A DNA stretch of 64,000 nucleotides from Mytilus galloprovincialis (lineage: Eukaryota; Mollusca; Bivalvia; Mytilida; Mytilidae): positions 47,123,305 to 47,187,304 of the forward strand of contig NC_134847.1 in NCBI RefSeq assembly GCF_965363235.1, read 5' to 3'. Positions 12,501-23,935 of this stretch are shown piece after piece. Position numbers and translations under genes: made by a program. Numbering within the stretch: position 1 is the first letter of the stretch; every line of letters starts with the position of its first letter. Below the pieces are notes generated by a model, which saw only the letters and a program-made list of their open reading frames with translations, searched no databases and was not told the origin of the DNA.

Positions 12501-15500
12501 TATACAACTAGAAATATTTCAACTTCTTAAACTGTAAATTCGTAACACTATTATGTAATCAAAGCCTTGAATGTTGTTCTATGTAATCATGCGTGGTTGT
12601 AAAATCAATTTTATGTACAAAATAAGCTGCCAGGACCAACAGGGAATTTAAAAGTTTTGGCTGACCAAAGCATACTTAAATATTGCTGGCCATCAGGTCC
12701 TACACAGCAACGAGGTTTGCCGGACCTGCATAAATTCTGCCCCTTAGGTCCGCGATTAGTTGCATCTCTGAGAACATGTATGTTTCTCCCTATTATCAAA
12801 CAATGTACCTGGCATAGAAATAAGGTTAAGGCTCTGCCTCATGGCCAGTATCGAATGACGATGATAGATGAACAAAGGATGTTATACCAGGTACATGTGC
12901 TCTTTGAATGTACATACTTTATGGATTTAACTTATTGTTGAAGGCTGTACATTGACCAATAGTGGTTAATTTCTGTATGATCCAGAAATCCGGGGCTTTA
13001 AATCATGAAATCCTGAAGTCACAAATTTAAAAATAATTAAATCCCGACATCCCGAAAAAAAAAAACCCTGATCCCAAAAGGGTCTATCCTGAAATCCCAA
13101 GTTTAAAAACACTCAATCCCGACGTCTTGAAAAAGGTCCTGCTCCCGCCCCCCCTCTCTTTCTTTCTGCAATGAAATTTTTTTCTTATACATACGTACCT
13201 AATAGTGTAAAACTTTAAATTTTATTACACTCACCATTTATCAAGAAGTGACTGTAACTGTTCTATGACCTCTAAAGCTGTTAAACGCTTCTCAGAGTCC
13301 AATGTTAAAAGATTTTGAATGATATACTTAGAATCTTCAGAAACTCTCCCATCACTGAAATTAATGAAATATACTTCCTAGCATTGATGGATGGGACACA
13401 TGCTATAAATTTTAAATAATTAAAAAGACTTCTTTTAGCTGTACATGTTAACATTCTATATAGCTATAAGGATAGGATTTTTTTCTTCTTAATTTTAATG
13501 TATATATAAAATTGAGAATGGAAATGGGGAATGTGCCAAAGAGACAACAACCCGACCATAGAGCAGACAACATAATACATGAATACTTAAATGCTTTAAT
13601 CATATCGTCTTACTCTATCAACTACTGATAAAGTATGAATGAACCAAGACCATATTATTATTCTCATTATTTCTACTGTATCATTTGAACTTAAGACAAA
13701 AGATTCATTTTGTTAAGCTGAAATTTGAGGCTGTGTTGATTGAAACATTCAAAATAAATAATCATACCTTGGCATAGTAAACTCTGCAGCTTTTATCTTC
13801 CTGAATAACTCCTGTGGCTGACTGTCATAGAATGGAAACTGTCCATATAACATGGTAAACAATACTACACCCAGGGCCCACATGTCACTTGGCTTGCCGA
13901 GATATGGTTTGCCTAAAATTATACACAACATAGTAAAGGAACAGTGTTTCAATGTTTCTAGAATAAACCTTTGAAATAAATTTCAATAAAATTTGACAAG
14001 TAATGTAGGCATGACAAAGCTAACAATGCAATGTTCTATATAAATTACATACCAAAGGGACATAACTCTATTAAAAATAAATGTCATAGATCAGAGAAAA
14101 TTTTCAAGTTCATCCTGAAAATTCCTGATATAAACTGTGATGTAAAATTCAAAACAATACTAAATGAAAAGTATGTATGAGAGTGCTTACAATGCAATTT
14201 TTCATAAAATTCATATTTCAGAAGGGCTTACTTCATAATAAAAAGTTGATTGGCACTAATCTTACGACTAATCTGAGACTTTGCTGATGTTGATATAAAC
14301 CTTATATATACATTTCATAAAAATCTTATTAGAATTGTATACTTGACAGTGCTTTCAATGCAATTTTATTATTTCCTATATAATTTTTAATTTCCAAGGG
14401 ACATTACTCCTGTAAAAATAATTGATCAGTGCTCATTTTTGAACATGTCCCACAAATTACTGAAATGAATCTTTGAAAAAATTTATAACAATCCTACAAG
14501 AAATATAAGCTTGAAAGCACTTACAATGAAATTTCCATACAACTTATATTTCCCTATGGAATAACTCCTTAAAAAAATATTTGGCATTTATTTTTTAATA
14601 AGTTCAAGACATGTTTTCCTATAACATCAAATTTCATATAAATCTGGCAAGAATTGTACGGATATAGGGACGTGAGCTCACAAGACTTAAGGACAGATGG
14701 AAATTTATTTCTATTTATTTTTCATTCATTTCTGCCTTTTTTTATTTTTCATTCATTTACTTATTTTTGACTTTTCAAGTTATATTTTTAATCTATCTTT
14801 TTTTATGTATAAACTTGAATTTTAAATTCAGCAGATAAATCTTCAATGATGATTATATCAAATATGGAATTAATATATTCCCATATGTTATTATAATAGC
14901 AATTCATTACTAAATTATTTACAACTGAAAATAATAATGTTTTGTTAACAATTACAATTTGTCTCACGGAACACAAAGAAATACATTAATTTACACTTTT
15001 CTCAAGACAAATTAATGCCTATTCATAATATTGTTTGGCTTGCAGTTTACACAACTCATTAGTGAAAGTGCAAGATCAAAGTAAATTAGTAATTATTTTT
15101 ACCCTTTGAAGTCTTTCATGTTTTCATTATTACTTATTATTTATCTCAGCTTGGTAAAGCCAAGGAATTCATTTGGAGCAATTTTTGTTATAAAAAGGAA
15201 GCACTAAGTTGGAAAAATCATAACTTGCTCAACAGTTGAACTGCCAATATCTACTTCACTACCCACTACTATTACAATGGAACTCAGTAACATTCTGACC
15301 TATGCTGCTGACCTCAAGTCCTTACTTATTGTCTATGACAATTCTGTTGTACAACTTTCTATGCTAGGTAGGTTACTTATAGTGAAAAGTAAATTTTCCC
15401 TTTTACTGACACATTCAAAAAGAAATATATTTATCTAAAATATATAATTTGATTGGTAAATCTCATTTATTTCTAATGTATTTCACAACAATAAAAATAA

Positions 15501-18500
15501 ACTATATCTTCAATCAACATGTAGCAATAGTAATTTATCTTTCATTTGAAGTTAAAAATAAATTAAAATTTATATAATTTAAAAAATATACAAATGTGAT
15601 CTTTTTGACTCTATTAAATATAACAAATTACTTAATTGTTTATTTTAATTTTTCAGATACCAAGATTCATCGTTTAGACCAACAGATCTTCACAGCCAAC
15701 ATAGAGGGAGCCAGTGGTTATGGTGTACATCTACAATCCCAGAAGTCAGTTACAGTTGGCGTCAAAAAGGTGTTTGAAAAGTTAAAGACAAAGAAATGGC
15801 AAGAAATCCAAGAGTTGTCTGCCCTGATTCTACAGTCCAATGACCCCAGTCATCCTACTCCAACAGCCACAACAGACAGTCAACCAGAAACAGATACCAT
15901 GGCAACGTCCTTCACAGAGATGTTCTGTGCTTACTCAAGAACAGCTTAGTGACAATTTGTTATTGTGTAAAATTCAGTGCTAATGTTTAAATTGATTATA
16001 TGTATTGTTATTTTATGTCTAAATGAAGTGTATGCATGCTAGTGCTTATGGACTATTGAATAGTGCTTAATAAACTAATATATCAAATAATTTGTTTTAT
16101 GTTCTCAATATCATTGTTGCCAAAAATATTTTCAGAAGATCTACAGTATTGTTAATACACAATTAAAATAACAAACATACCAGACAAAAATTACGAAATT
16201 AATTTGCCTCAACAACAATTTATATATATATTATGAATACCAATAAAACAAATTAATTATGTGGGAGAAAAACAAATTGACAAAAAACATATAAATGTTA
16301 AATTAATTTTCAGGGAGTATATTTGTATAAAAAAAAGAGTTAAAAAATATTCTATAATTCACCTTTATTTTGTTTAAACTCAATTATGATAATTTATTTG
16401 GAAAAAATTCACTTGAGAAGACCAAAGTGATTAATATTACTCAACAAATTAATTAATGTACAAAATCAAAATAAAGTACCAATCATAAGTTCCCTTTCAT
16501 CTTTATTCTTGGTCATTGATAGCAATTGATTACTATTACAAGACTTAGCTTGGGTCAGCCTGTACATACTTATATAGAAATGGATTTAGTGAACATACAT
16601 CATTTATCATTGGATAAGGTCATTATCCTTTCATAATGTTAAAAAAATATGAAAATACAATTCTGTTTTGATCCTTATATTTGTATGAGACTAAGAGTTT
16701 AATTTTCATTGTATATCACTATACTATTTTAACTTAAAAAAGATACTCCTTTTCATGTACCTTATATTCACAGCTGAAAAATTTGCCAACAGAATTTAAA
16801 AAAACATGTACAAGAAAATATTGAAATTATATGGAAAAAAAACCGAACTCCAAAATACCCAAACAAACAATGATTTATGTTTTCTATATGGAAAAAAAAT
16901 GAATCTGACATTTGTTTTTGGTCTTGTGAATTTAAATGTCACAAAATTTAATAAACTCGAATAAGATTCAAAGAGCTGCATTTATGATTATAAACAGACA
17001 AACATGTAACTCAACAATGGTAAAAATGGCACTACCAAAATTTGAACTAAATACATGTTCACATTTGCTTGTCAAACTTGAGTTTAGAGAACAAAAAAAA
17101 TGGCAATTGTTCAATTTATTGGGCATAACTCTAGAAAGGAAAATTGAGGCCACCAAATCTCAAATGGAAACAAAATTTTTAAGGGGCATAACTTTAGAAT
17201 GATAAAAGTTATCTGTGTTTCACGCTACTTAGAACTGTGTATAAGTTTCACAACATTTATTTGAGGCAAAATAAACTTAGAGAACGAAAAACCAATTATG
17301 GGACATACAGACAGTGGTTGAAACGAGCTGCTGGTGTAGGTCCCTATTTCAAGAATCATAATATATGATAAGGGTGAGAAGTTCTTAAAAGGATAAGCCT
17401 TGATTCAAGAGCTTGTTATAGAACCTACCACTTAAGACATCAGGGCTGATATAAGCAGGACTACCCCTTTGGTCCTTTAATGGATCCGTCTCGGAGACCA
17501 GAAGTTTTCCAAGACAGAAATTGGTTATTGTTATCCTCTTTGTCTTCTTGTTCAGTACCATGTTACCAAGCTTTAAATCACGATGAACCAAATTTTTCTG
17601 AAATATACATTTCACATATACAATAATCATGAGACGACAACTCATCAGTTATTGTCAACCATTGAAAGACATAACAAATGATCCTGTAAAATTTTCAAGT
17701 TACAATAGAAATGCCATATAACCACAGCGATTTTAAATAATGTCAATAGGTCAAGTGTCACAAATAGTTTCACTGAGGCATCTGACTTACAGTATAACCA
17801 CAAGTGTGTACATTGTAGTTGAAAACAGTATTTTTAACTTTACAATGAGATGATTCCTTTTTATTCCTTATTTTTTGTTGATTTGCTGTATCTTTGACAT
17901 AAAAAATAAACATCTTTCTATTTCTTTTTTAGTGCATTGAATCCCTTTGGGTTAATGTAAATGTGATTTCATTGATGTGGTTAACATTCTTTAAACATTA
18001 GTAAAATTAGAATCAATGATACTAACAAATATTCAAAAATACAGTAACATTTCATGCTTTCAAAAGCTAAACCTATAAAAAAGAAGATGTGGTATGATTG
18101 CCAATGAAACAACTATCCACAAAAGACCAAAATGACACAGACATTAACAACTGTAGGTCACCGTATGACCATCAACAATGAGCAAAGCCCATACCGCATA
18201 GTCAGCTATAAAAGGCCCCGATAAGACAATGTAAAACAATTTAAATGAGAAAACTAACGACTGACTGTTAGGTTTTATTTTGGTGTTTTTATTTACTTTT
18301 GATCTATCTAAAGATGGAATGTATGCAAGTGGATATTTTGTCAAGATTTTATCTTAATGCTGAAATCGATAAGAAATAAAATTAATCTTTCACACTTTAC
18401 AATATGTTATAAATGATATAGTATACCCTATGTAAACTCTCCACAACTCTAACAATATCAAGAAATACAATTATGGCTTCTTTCTCCGACAGTTTCTTCT

Positions 18501-20452
18501 CTTTAATGACATAATGTTGTAGGTTGACAAGTTCTTGATTTTCGTCACTAAAATCATGGTGAACCAGACAGTCTAACACCAGACAGAGTCGTCTTCTCTT
18601 TCTAGGGACGGACTGGCCAGGATAATATCTGGAACTTTCTTTATCCTCTAATGCTTCATCCTGAAAAAGGGAATCATTTTTTTATGGATATATTAGAAGA
18701 AACAAGAGGCTCTCAAGAGCCTGAATTGCTTACCTATAATTTTTTTGCTTAAATGATTATCATTGCTTTTAAATATATAAATGAGTGGTTTAAAAATGCC
18801 ATGTAAATGTTCTTTGTATCTGTCATATTTATTCAAAAGCAAATAAATGCATTTTACCGCTATGTTCCATTTTAGCCATAATGGTTATGTTACTTGACGT
18901 ACATGATAATAAAATACAAAATTTATACTAGATACTCTGAAACTGCATTTTACTTGATGTTCTATTTTCAGCCATTGGGGCCATGTTTTTCTGAGGAAAA
19001 CAGAAAATAAAACATAAACTTTATTCTAAGTAACCTAAGAATCATTCATCTTAAGTTTGGTTTAATTTGGTTCAAGTAGAGAAGACTATTTTAAAGGTTA
19101 GAAAACATGATAAACAAATTGTGTAAAATTGTCCTTGAAGGGCAATTACTCCTTAAGGGTCAGTTGATAATTTTGGACATATTCCCTTTTTTGTAGATCT
19201 TAATATGCTGAACATTATAACAGATCAAAACTTCTCATATGATTTATAAACTAGATACCCTAAGGAACATTCAGTTACACTTTGAAGGTATTTGGCCCAG
19301 TAGATTCAGAGAAGAAGATTCTTGAAATAGTTTACACCACCATTAGAACCTGAATCGCATGAAGATTGGTTTTACCTTAAACAGTCCATGATGATGTACA
19401 ACTCCATCTTGGTTGTGAAGGAGAGACAACAAAGAATATTCTGTGTGTAACAACATTTTCCCTTGTCTATCATCTTGGCTCTCTTCTCTGGGGTCAGACA
19501 GGGTTAAAATCTAGAACATAGAATATGTAGAATATGCAGTAATAAAGCAACAATTGACAATTCCTCACATGGATAGGAGTGAAATCTGTCTTTAATACTC
19601 AAACGGTTGTCCCCTTAAAAACAAATTTACACATACAGGAACATATGTAGAAAGTTCTCAAATCCACTAATGTTTTGCAATAGTTTCAGTCAATGTATTG
19701 CATTTGAAAACATAAATAGGTGTTTAAGAATGACAGACCAGCGATCTGCTAATATAATAAAAGCTTTGGCTTAATCTGGGCAGGGTCTCTGATTACAAAA
19801 TGTAGTTCTAGATGTATTGTTTCCAAAATAAAATTTTGGACAACATTATATACCTTTTGGAAACAGAAAAGGAAAAAGACATGTTATAAATATAGAAGCA
19901 AAATAAAGATTTCCAGCATGGCAACCATTTTATACCTTTATAGTGTAGAATTTATCTGTTCCATCTTTTCTTGCCAAACACTGTACAATACTTCTTACAG
20001 GAGAAGATCCTTGTCTTGGTCCTGTAATAAGATTTCCTAATATTATCATAAGAAGACAACTTTAGACATTTTCACTAAAATCTATCACCATTAAATATCA
20101 ACTGATTCAACTTGTATGAAACAAGGGCATTGAGTTTTGTGCTTGGTTAAATTTCCAAGACTTTGTTTTTCTCAAATATTTAAACATTTGCCCTTCATAA
20201 TTTAAAAATATTTTTGAATTGTGACAACACTGAAAATTATGAACACGTGTTAAATGTGTAAAATAATATTTTTTCCAAGAAACTGACATTAATTATATAT
20301 TTATCTTGTCTAATTCAATATTTTGTTAATTTGTTACCTAACAGATAGGGTCCAGCTTTCCTGACTTCTGCGGAAGGTGGATTTAATCTTTGGACCTTAC
20401 TACTAGTGGATTGCTGGTTTAAGGAGGAAACTCCTAAGGACCTTTTCATCAT
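9528..20452 (-). CDS. STK40: Serine/threonine-protein kinase 40 (pseudokinase)
   Basis: STK40 (SgK495) is a Tribbles-related pseudokinase that in vertebrates binds the ubiquitin ligase COP1. Eight coding exons, all with AG/GT borders and matching phases, give 451 residues (human 435): 20452-20338, 20036-19936, 19510-19376, 18660-18427, 17597-17429, 13912-13768, 13354-13235, 9864-9528. The start ATG is directly preceded by an in-frame TAA. Visible landmarks are AGPYLLG then GPRQGSSPV (loop region), Lys72 in FYTIK, GVVHHHGLF, HRDLKLGN at 200-207, NFC (221-223) where active kinases have DFG, GSPAYISPDVL, KPSDMWALGVVLF, and near the C-terminus GPLQVVPDIDD, whose VPD fits the COP1-binding motif. 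The tail beyond residue 360 is diverged but keeps a DAQP(L/M)T segment. Introns carry many repeats and one nested gene on the other strand. Identification is very secure. Confidence 0.97.
10440..10556. repeat. Short direct duplication
   Basis: A segment ending TGTGTTCATAAAAGGACACA occurs twice about 64 bp apart, with related flanks. It lies in the last STK40 intron. Confidence 0.7.
11655..12065. repeat. Minisatellite, about 25 bp unit
   Basis: About sixteen units of the type CTGAAACCTAA(A)TGTATGG followed by AACTGGT run head to tail. Four central units are almost identical at 25 bp, while units toward 12000 are more diverged (AAACGGGGCTGAACC). The array lies in the last STK40 intron. Confidence 0.9.
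12594..12960. other. Less AT-rich intronic patch, unidentified
   Basis: This patch has open frames on both strands over the same bases and sits in the last STK40 intron. Neither frame shows a domain, a biased composition or a splice context that I can support, so I do not call a gene. Confidence 0.3.
12975..13160. repeat. Degenerate AATCCCGA repeat
   Basis: The phrase AAATCCCGA(C/A)ATC or AAATCCTGA recurs about seven times at irregular spacing between 12985 and 13130, followed by a C-rich stretch. It is intronic and directly upstream on the plus strand of STK40 exon 7. Confidence 0.6.
13513..13575 (+). repeat. Fragment of dispersed GGAAATGGGGAATGTG family
   Basis: It matches the start of the longer copy at 47652, including CAACAACCCGACCATAGAGC. 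Only the first 60 bp or so are present, inside an STK40 intron. Confidence 0.75.
13990..14690. repeat. Degenerate tandem repeat, about 190 bp units
   Basis: Three or four diverged units share (A)GGGACATAACTCCT-like, TACAATGCAATTT-like and TTGAAAGCACTTACAAT-like phrases. They lie in the STK40 intron between exons 5 and 6. Composition and unit size recall the tandem cores of the pearl-like elements elsewhere in the window. Confidence 0.55.
15277..15949 (+). CDS. Unrecognised small two-exon gene nested in STK40 intron
   Basis: Exon 1 (15277-15367) opens with ATGGAACTC and ends MLG/GTAGGT. Exon 2 (15657-15949) follows TTTTTCAG and continues in frame across a phase-1 junction (giving Asp31). The product has 127 residues. 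An in-frame TAA lies about 70 bp upstream of the ATG, and an AATAAA is at 16069-16074, 120 bp after the stop. Residues 1-75 look globular or helical with a possible short coiled coil (VVQLSMLDTKIHRLDQQI). A GASGYGVHLQ segment and a lysine-rich helix (VKKVFEKLKTKKW) follow, and the tail after about residue 93 is rich in Thr, Ser and Pro. I do not recognise the family. It runs antisense to and inside the STK40 intron between exons 5 and 6. Further 5' exons cannot be excluded. Confidence 0.7.
16069..16074 (+). terminator. Polyadenylation signal of the nested gene
   Basis: AATAAA 120 bp after the stop of the nested two-exon gene, in AT-rich context. Confidence 0.6.
17050..17330. repeat. Dispersed repeat with GGGCATAACT units
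   Basis: Two spaced copies of GGGCATAACT(C/T)TAGAA plus two copies of an (A)AACTTAGAGAAC-like phrase suggest a short two-unit member of a bivalve repeat family. It sits in the STK40 intron next to exon 5. Confidence 0.45.
18066..18285 (+). repeat. Dispersed AAGAAGATGTGGTATGATTG family
   Basis: It contains AAGAAGATGTGGTATGATTG and later GCCCATACCGCATAGTC. A reverse-strand relative lies at 60868-61004 and a tiny piece near 44294. I recall this as a very common mussel repeat; no coding capacity is visible. Confidence 0.65.
18700..19340 (-). mobile_element. Helitron-like (pearl/HINE-type) element, reverse
   Basis: Read on the minus strand, the element ends with GGCTCTTGAGAGCCTCTTGT, the same 3' terminus as the element at 40137-41388. 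The body is different: it has two loosely repeated blocks, each with a GGCCATGTT-like or GCCATAATGG phrase. It fills most of the STK40 intron between exons 3 and 4. The left boundary of the body (near 19340) is approximate. Confidence 0.55.
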
Positions 20453-21318
20453 TTAATTCCATCATAACTGTATTCTTTCTTTGGTCATCATGGTTGATCC
20501 ACAGATTAAAAGAATCGCTTTAAATCTATAAAGACATGTTAATTAACTAGATACATGTACATTCATTTATTAATTACTACAAAAAAATTATTTTGAAGAC
20601 TAATTCCAGCATATGTGTAATCAAAAAATCATCATATTGGAACAAAACTTGATCTATAACTTGTAATGGTGTAAACTATATAACAAATATCAATTCAGTG
20701 TCTTCAAGCATGATGAAAAAAATATTTTGAAAACTTTAAGTGAATTTTCAAAGTCCAAGGACCATAACTCTGCATATAATCATCAGACTGGAACAAAATT
20801 CATACTTGACTTTCTGAAGTGAAATTCCGATCGCAATACGCATGGATCTGTCATTAAAATAAACAATTATCTGATTGTACATGTTAAACACGTGCTCAAT
20901 ACCCATGCTTTTTGTTATTTATTTACTATAAGGTGACAATCGGTAAACTTCGGCTTTAAAACACAGCATTTATTGAGCAGCCATATTTGTTAAATCATAA
21001 CAGACAGAGAGAAAAAAATTGACGATTATACGATACATTTGTGTAAAAAATGACAAAATCGTGCACAGAGTTCTAAGTTTATGATATATACATGCATTGG
21101 TTCAAGAATTAGATAAACAGTATTTTTCACCACTCACTGGTTTCATATGACTTTAATAACGTCACAACTTAATCCCAAACAACAGAACCAAAATCCAAAA
21201 CGTTACAATATTTCCGTTTCTTTTATGAACATGTTTGAATTAAAAAAAAAATTCATACAGACTTCATCTTCATTTACAGGTACAGTAAATGCCGGACTCA
21301 TATTATTTTATTAATTTG
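20453..21318. other. STK40 upstream region
   Basis: STK40 5' UTR and promoter should lie here or further right, but no TATA box or clear noncoding exon could be fixed. Otherwise AT-rich. Confidence 0.35.
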
Positions 21319-21483
21319 TAGCGGGGTTGCTTCCCCTCCTTAGTACTGGTAGAACATATAAAGCCAGTCTTAATTAACTGAGCTAGGGAATTGATTCTTT
21401 GGCTCAGTGGGTTAATGCACTGACTCACGTAAATGGCCTGGGTTTGAATCCCGGTGGTGACGATATAAATTTGTAGAGTAGAT
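21319..21483 (+). mobile_element. tRNA-derived SINE, copy 1
   Basis: The copy starts TAGCGGGGTTGCTTCCCCTC. It contains an A-box-like TGGCTCAGTGGGTTAATGCA and a B-box-like GGTTTGAATCCCGGTGG, and ends near TTTGTAGAGTAGATA. These are internal pol III promoter elements of a tRNA-like head, but no acceptor stem closes, so it is not a tRNA gene. A near-identical copy begins 293 bp further on. Confidence 0.75.
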
Positions 21484-21611
21484 ACATGCTCTCTAGTTAC
21501 ATTTGGCGCCCAACTAAAAAATCCACGATGGTTATCTGGAGTATAGCTAGCGTTTGTGTTGTTTAGAGTCATATATAAAGATATGATGACTCTTGTGGTG
21601 GGGGAATAGTG

Positions 21612-21781
21612 TAGCAGGGTTGCTTCCCCTCCTTAGTACAGGTAGAACATATGAAGCCAGTCTTAATCAACTGAGCTAGGGAATCGATTCTTTGGCTCAG
21701 TGGGTTAACGCACTGACTGTCACGCAAGTGGCCGGGGTTCGAATCCCGGTGGTGATGATATAAATTTGTAGAGTAGATATC
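21612..21781 (+). mobile_element. tRNA-derived SINE, copy 2
   Basis: This is the same unit as copy 1, with an intact B box (GGTTCGAATCC) and an A box TGGCTCAGTGGGTTAACGCA. It differs from copy 1 at about a dozen positions. The two copies are in the same orientation, separated by about 130 bp of unrelated sequence. Confidence 0.8.
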
Positions 21782-21844
21782 CTACCGTAGTCTAAAATCG
21801 GTCATCTTGTCAGTTCGTTAGGTATTTGTGTTTGAACTTAACAC

Positions 21845-21946
21845 ACGGGGAAACTACGCATTGACGTCACTACGCTACTTCCGGCGTAGAAAAACAGTGC
21901 AGAATACGTTTTTTCTGCACTTTTGAATAAAAAAACATTTCTAAAG
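21845..21946 (+). promoter_or_regulatory. Promoter-like patch with CRE, ETS site and a splice donor
   Basis: A perfect CRE (TGACGTCA, 21862-21869) and an ETS-type ACTTCCGG (21877-21884) lie just upstream of a strong plus-strand donor CTAAAG/GTAAGT at 21947. The stretch between has no ATG. It could be the start of a plus-strand gene with a noncoding first exon, possibly MRPL19 14 kb away, or a shared promoter with STK40. This is inference from motifs only. Confidence 0.35.
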
Positions 21947-22783
21947 GTAAGTTTTCATTGTTGTTCTCAATTATTGCTCTAAAATGCCAATTTTCTAATG
22001 CCTGTTTCAATCCCGACTTTCGAATGTCTAAACACATTCTAGAACTTCACAAAATCCCACTTCCGGCCTCCATTGCTTTGTGTACATTCCATTCAGCGTC
22101 ATCAGTCTTGTGGCAATCAATACAGGTCAAGAAAATCGTATTTTTAGGAATTTTAAAATGACATGCTCCTTAATTACGTCTTTCGCGATTTTCCAGCGAA
22201 AAAAGCCCGACCGAAATGAAAGAAAAACTATATGAAAAAACGATGTCCATGTTATAATTTTGTACAGGAATATAGAGAAGGTTAATAAAAAACAATTTAC
22301 ATTTATTTTTCATAGAATTTTTTTTTTTATTCATTATAAAAAGATCGATATTCTGACCATCATGACTGTAGGTAAATATTCATACAAAATTCCATTGATG
22401 TCGATAGGGATGGCAAAAAATGAGGTTTCCTGTTAAATAAAACCCAAAATTATTGCAAACTATTTTTAAGCAATATCCCACAAAGAAATAACGTAATTGC
22501 CGTAGACTGAAAAATCCCCTAATTGACAGTAGAGCAATTTGATTGGGTAGAACGAATTGACATCACGTGAGTTTTACGCCATTGAAATTTGATTGTAAAC
22601 AAACAAGGTCAGAAGGTTCAGTATGGGACAGCATCGTACATTGAGTTACTAAGAAACAATTATGAATTACCAAGCTTGAAAATGCATGGTAATAAAAAAT
22701 GAAAGCTAAGTCTACAGAAAAAATAAGAAAAAAATAGCCTTAGGATAACGACTTATCAACACACCTGGATACATGCTCTCTGG

Positions 22784-22915
22784 TAGACCGAATAATCTGT
22801 CTCTTGTGTGGGTACATTTGTCATTTCATGTTTTCTTTTCATCATTTGGCTATTTAATTTTTAATTTTTTTTTGTGGACAAATGTACCCACACAAGAGAC
22901 AGATCATTCGGTCTA
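22784..22915. mobile_element. Palindromic MITE with 9 bp target duplication
   Basis: Exact copies of GCTCTCTGG (22775-22783 and 22916-22924) flank a 132 bp element. The ends TAGACCGAAT(A/G)ATCTGTCTC continue as inverted repeats for 39 bp with one mismatch. Long termini and a 9 bp duplication suit a Mutator-like (MULE) MITE. No coding sequence. Confidence 0.88.
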
Positions 22916-23349
22916 GCTCTCTGGTTACAAATTAAAGCAAGAGCTTGTGAGATGAATCCGAATTAACGATGGAAAAGATTTATAGCATGATCATTTCCTT
23001 AATTTTTTTTATCTTCCCTTATCTTTTAAAATGTGATCTTGAAGACATCAACCAGTGAACCTATAGTATCTAGTAAATTACTTGTATTTTGTGTTGCAAT
23101 ATCATGCTGTCAAATTGCAACTAGCCGGAAGTGATATTTTTGTCAATGTCTTCTAGATGTTTTAAAAATTTTTCCCAGAAATACCTAAATACAACCACGC
23201 GATCCCGTAATTAATAGATTAAAAAAATAGTTTAACGTCTCTTTGACATCGCTTCCCTTCGTCATTAAATTAAAATAATGTATCCGTTACTGAGCTAAAG
23301 AAAGAAAATTTATTTACGGTTACCATTGCTGAGGTAAGTAATTGTAAAC

Positions 23350-23900
23350 TTGGAATTGATAGTAAATAGCAAATACGTACACGCTCTGAGTATAGCTATT
23401 TGCAGTGTATCTATGTTTTCAAAATACAGAACAATGCGTAATATTGAAATTAAAAGAAAACGAAAAAATAACAGATTTTTTACAAAAAATGAGGGAGGGC
23501 AAACACAAATTGTGCTGTCCCTAAATACCTATGCACAAGTACCAGTCAGGCACAATTGAGAAGTGAGTAAAGTTGATGCTGAAGCTATTAATGAAGATTT
23601 CTTGATCACAGAAGACCTTGCTGAAAATATACAAGAACTTGTCCCTTATCTTGTTTTGATCAATCAACATTGGTCTCATAACGAAGTACTGTGACTCAAA
23701 TAGGCATGGAGACATGTCAACAAACTGTTCAATTGGAAAAACTGGATGATACAATGTTCTTTTGCAAAATGTGTGAAAAGGATGCAACAGGTCAGTTAAT
23801 TTGCAGCTCATGTCGAGAATGGCAACACTTGTTGAATGCCGATCAAAAAGAAACACACCAAGATCAAAGAATTGGTTTTCGGTTACAAATGTAAATGTTT
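23350..23900 (+). pseudogene. Decayed mobile-element ORF with PHD-like zinc finger
   Basis: Open pieces in different frames follow one another. One reads FFTKNEGGQTQIVLSLNTYA; a second reads KVDAEAINEDFLITEDLAEN; a third (from about 23691) carries FFCKMCEKDATGQLICSSC followed by REWQHLL, spaced like the first half of a PHD finger (C-x2-C ... C-x2-C-x3-W-x-H). PHD fingers occur in ORF1 of several animal LINEs and in some transposases. The reading frame is broken at least twice. No reverse transcriptase or transposase core is next to it, so the class is open. Confidence 0.4.
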
Positions 23901-23935
23901 GACTAAGTTTTATGCAATATTTGAAGGTAAATTTT

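Noticed and set aside
12657-12941. 94-codon plus-strand ORF with an overlapping 62-codon minus-strand ORF
   Set aside because: Both strands are open over the same bases, no domain is recognisable, and no splice or start context supports either.
21612-21781. tRNA gene call based on perfect A and B boxes
   Set aside because: No acceptor stem closes and the unit extends far past a tRNA; a second copy nearby shows it is a SINE.
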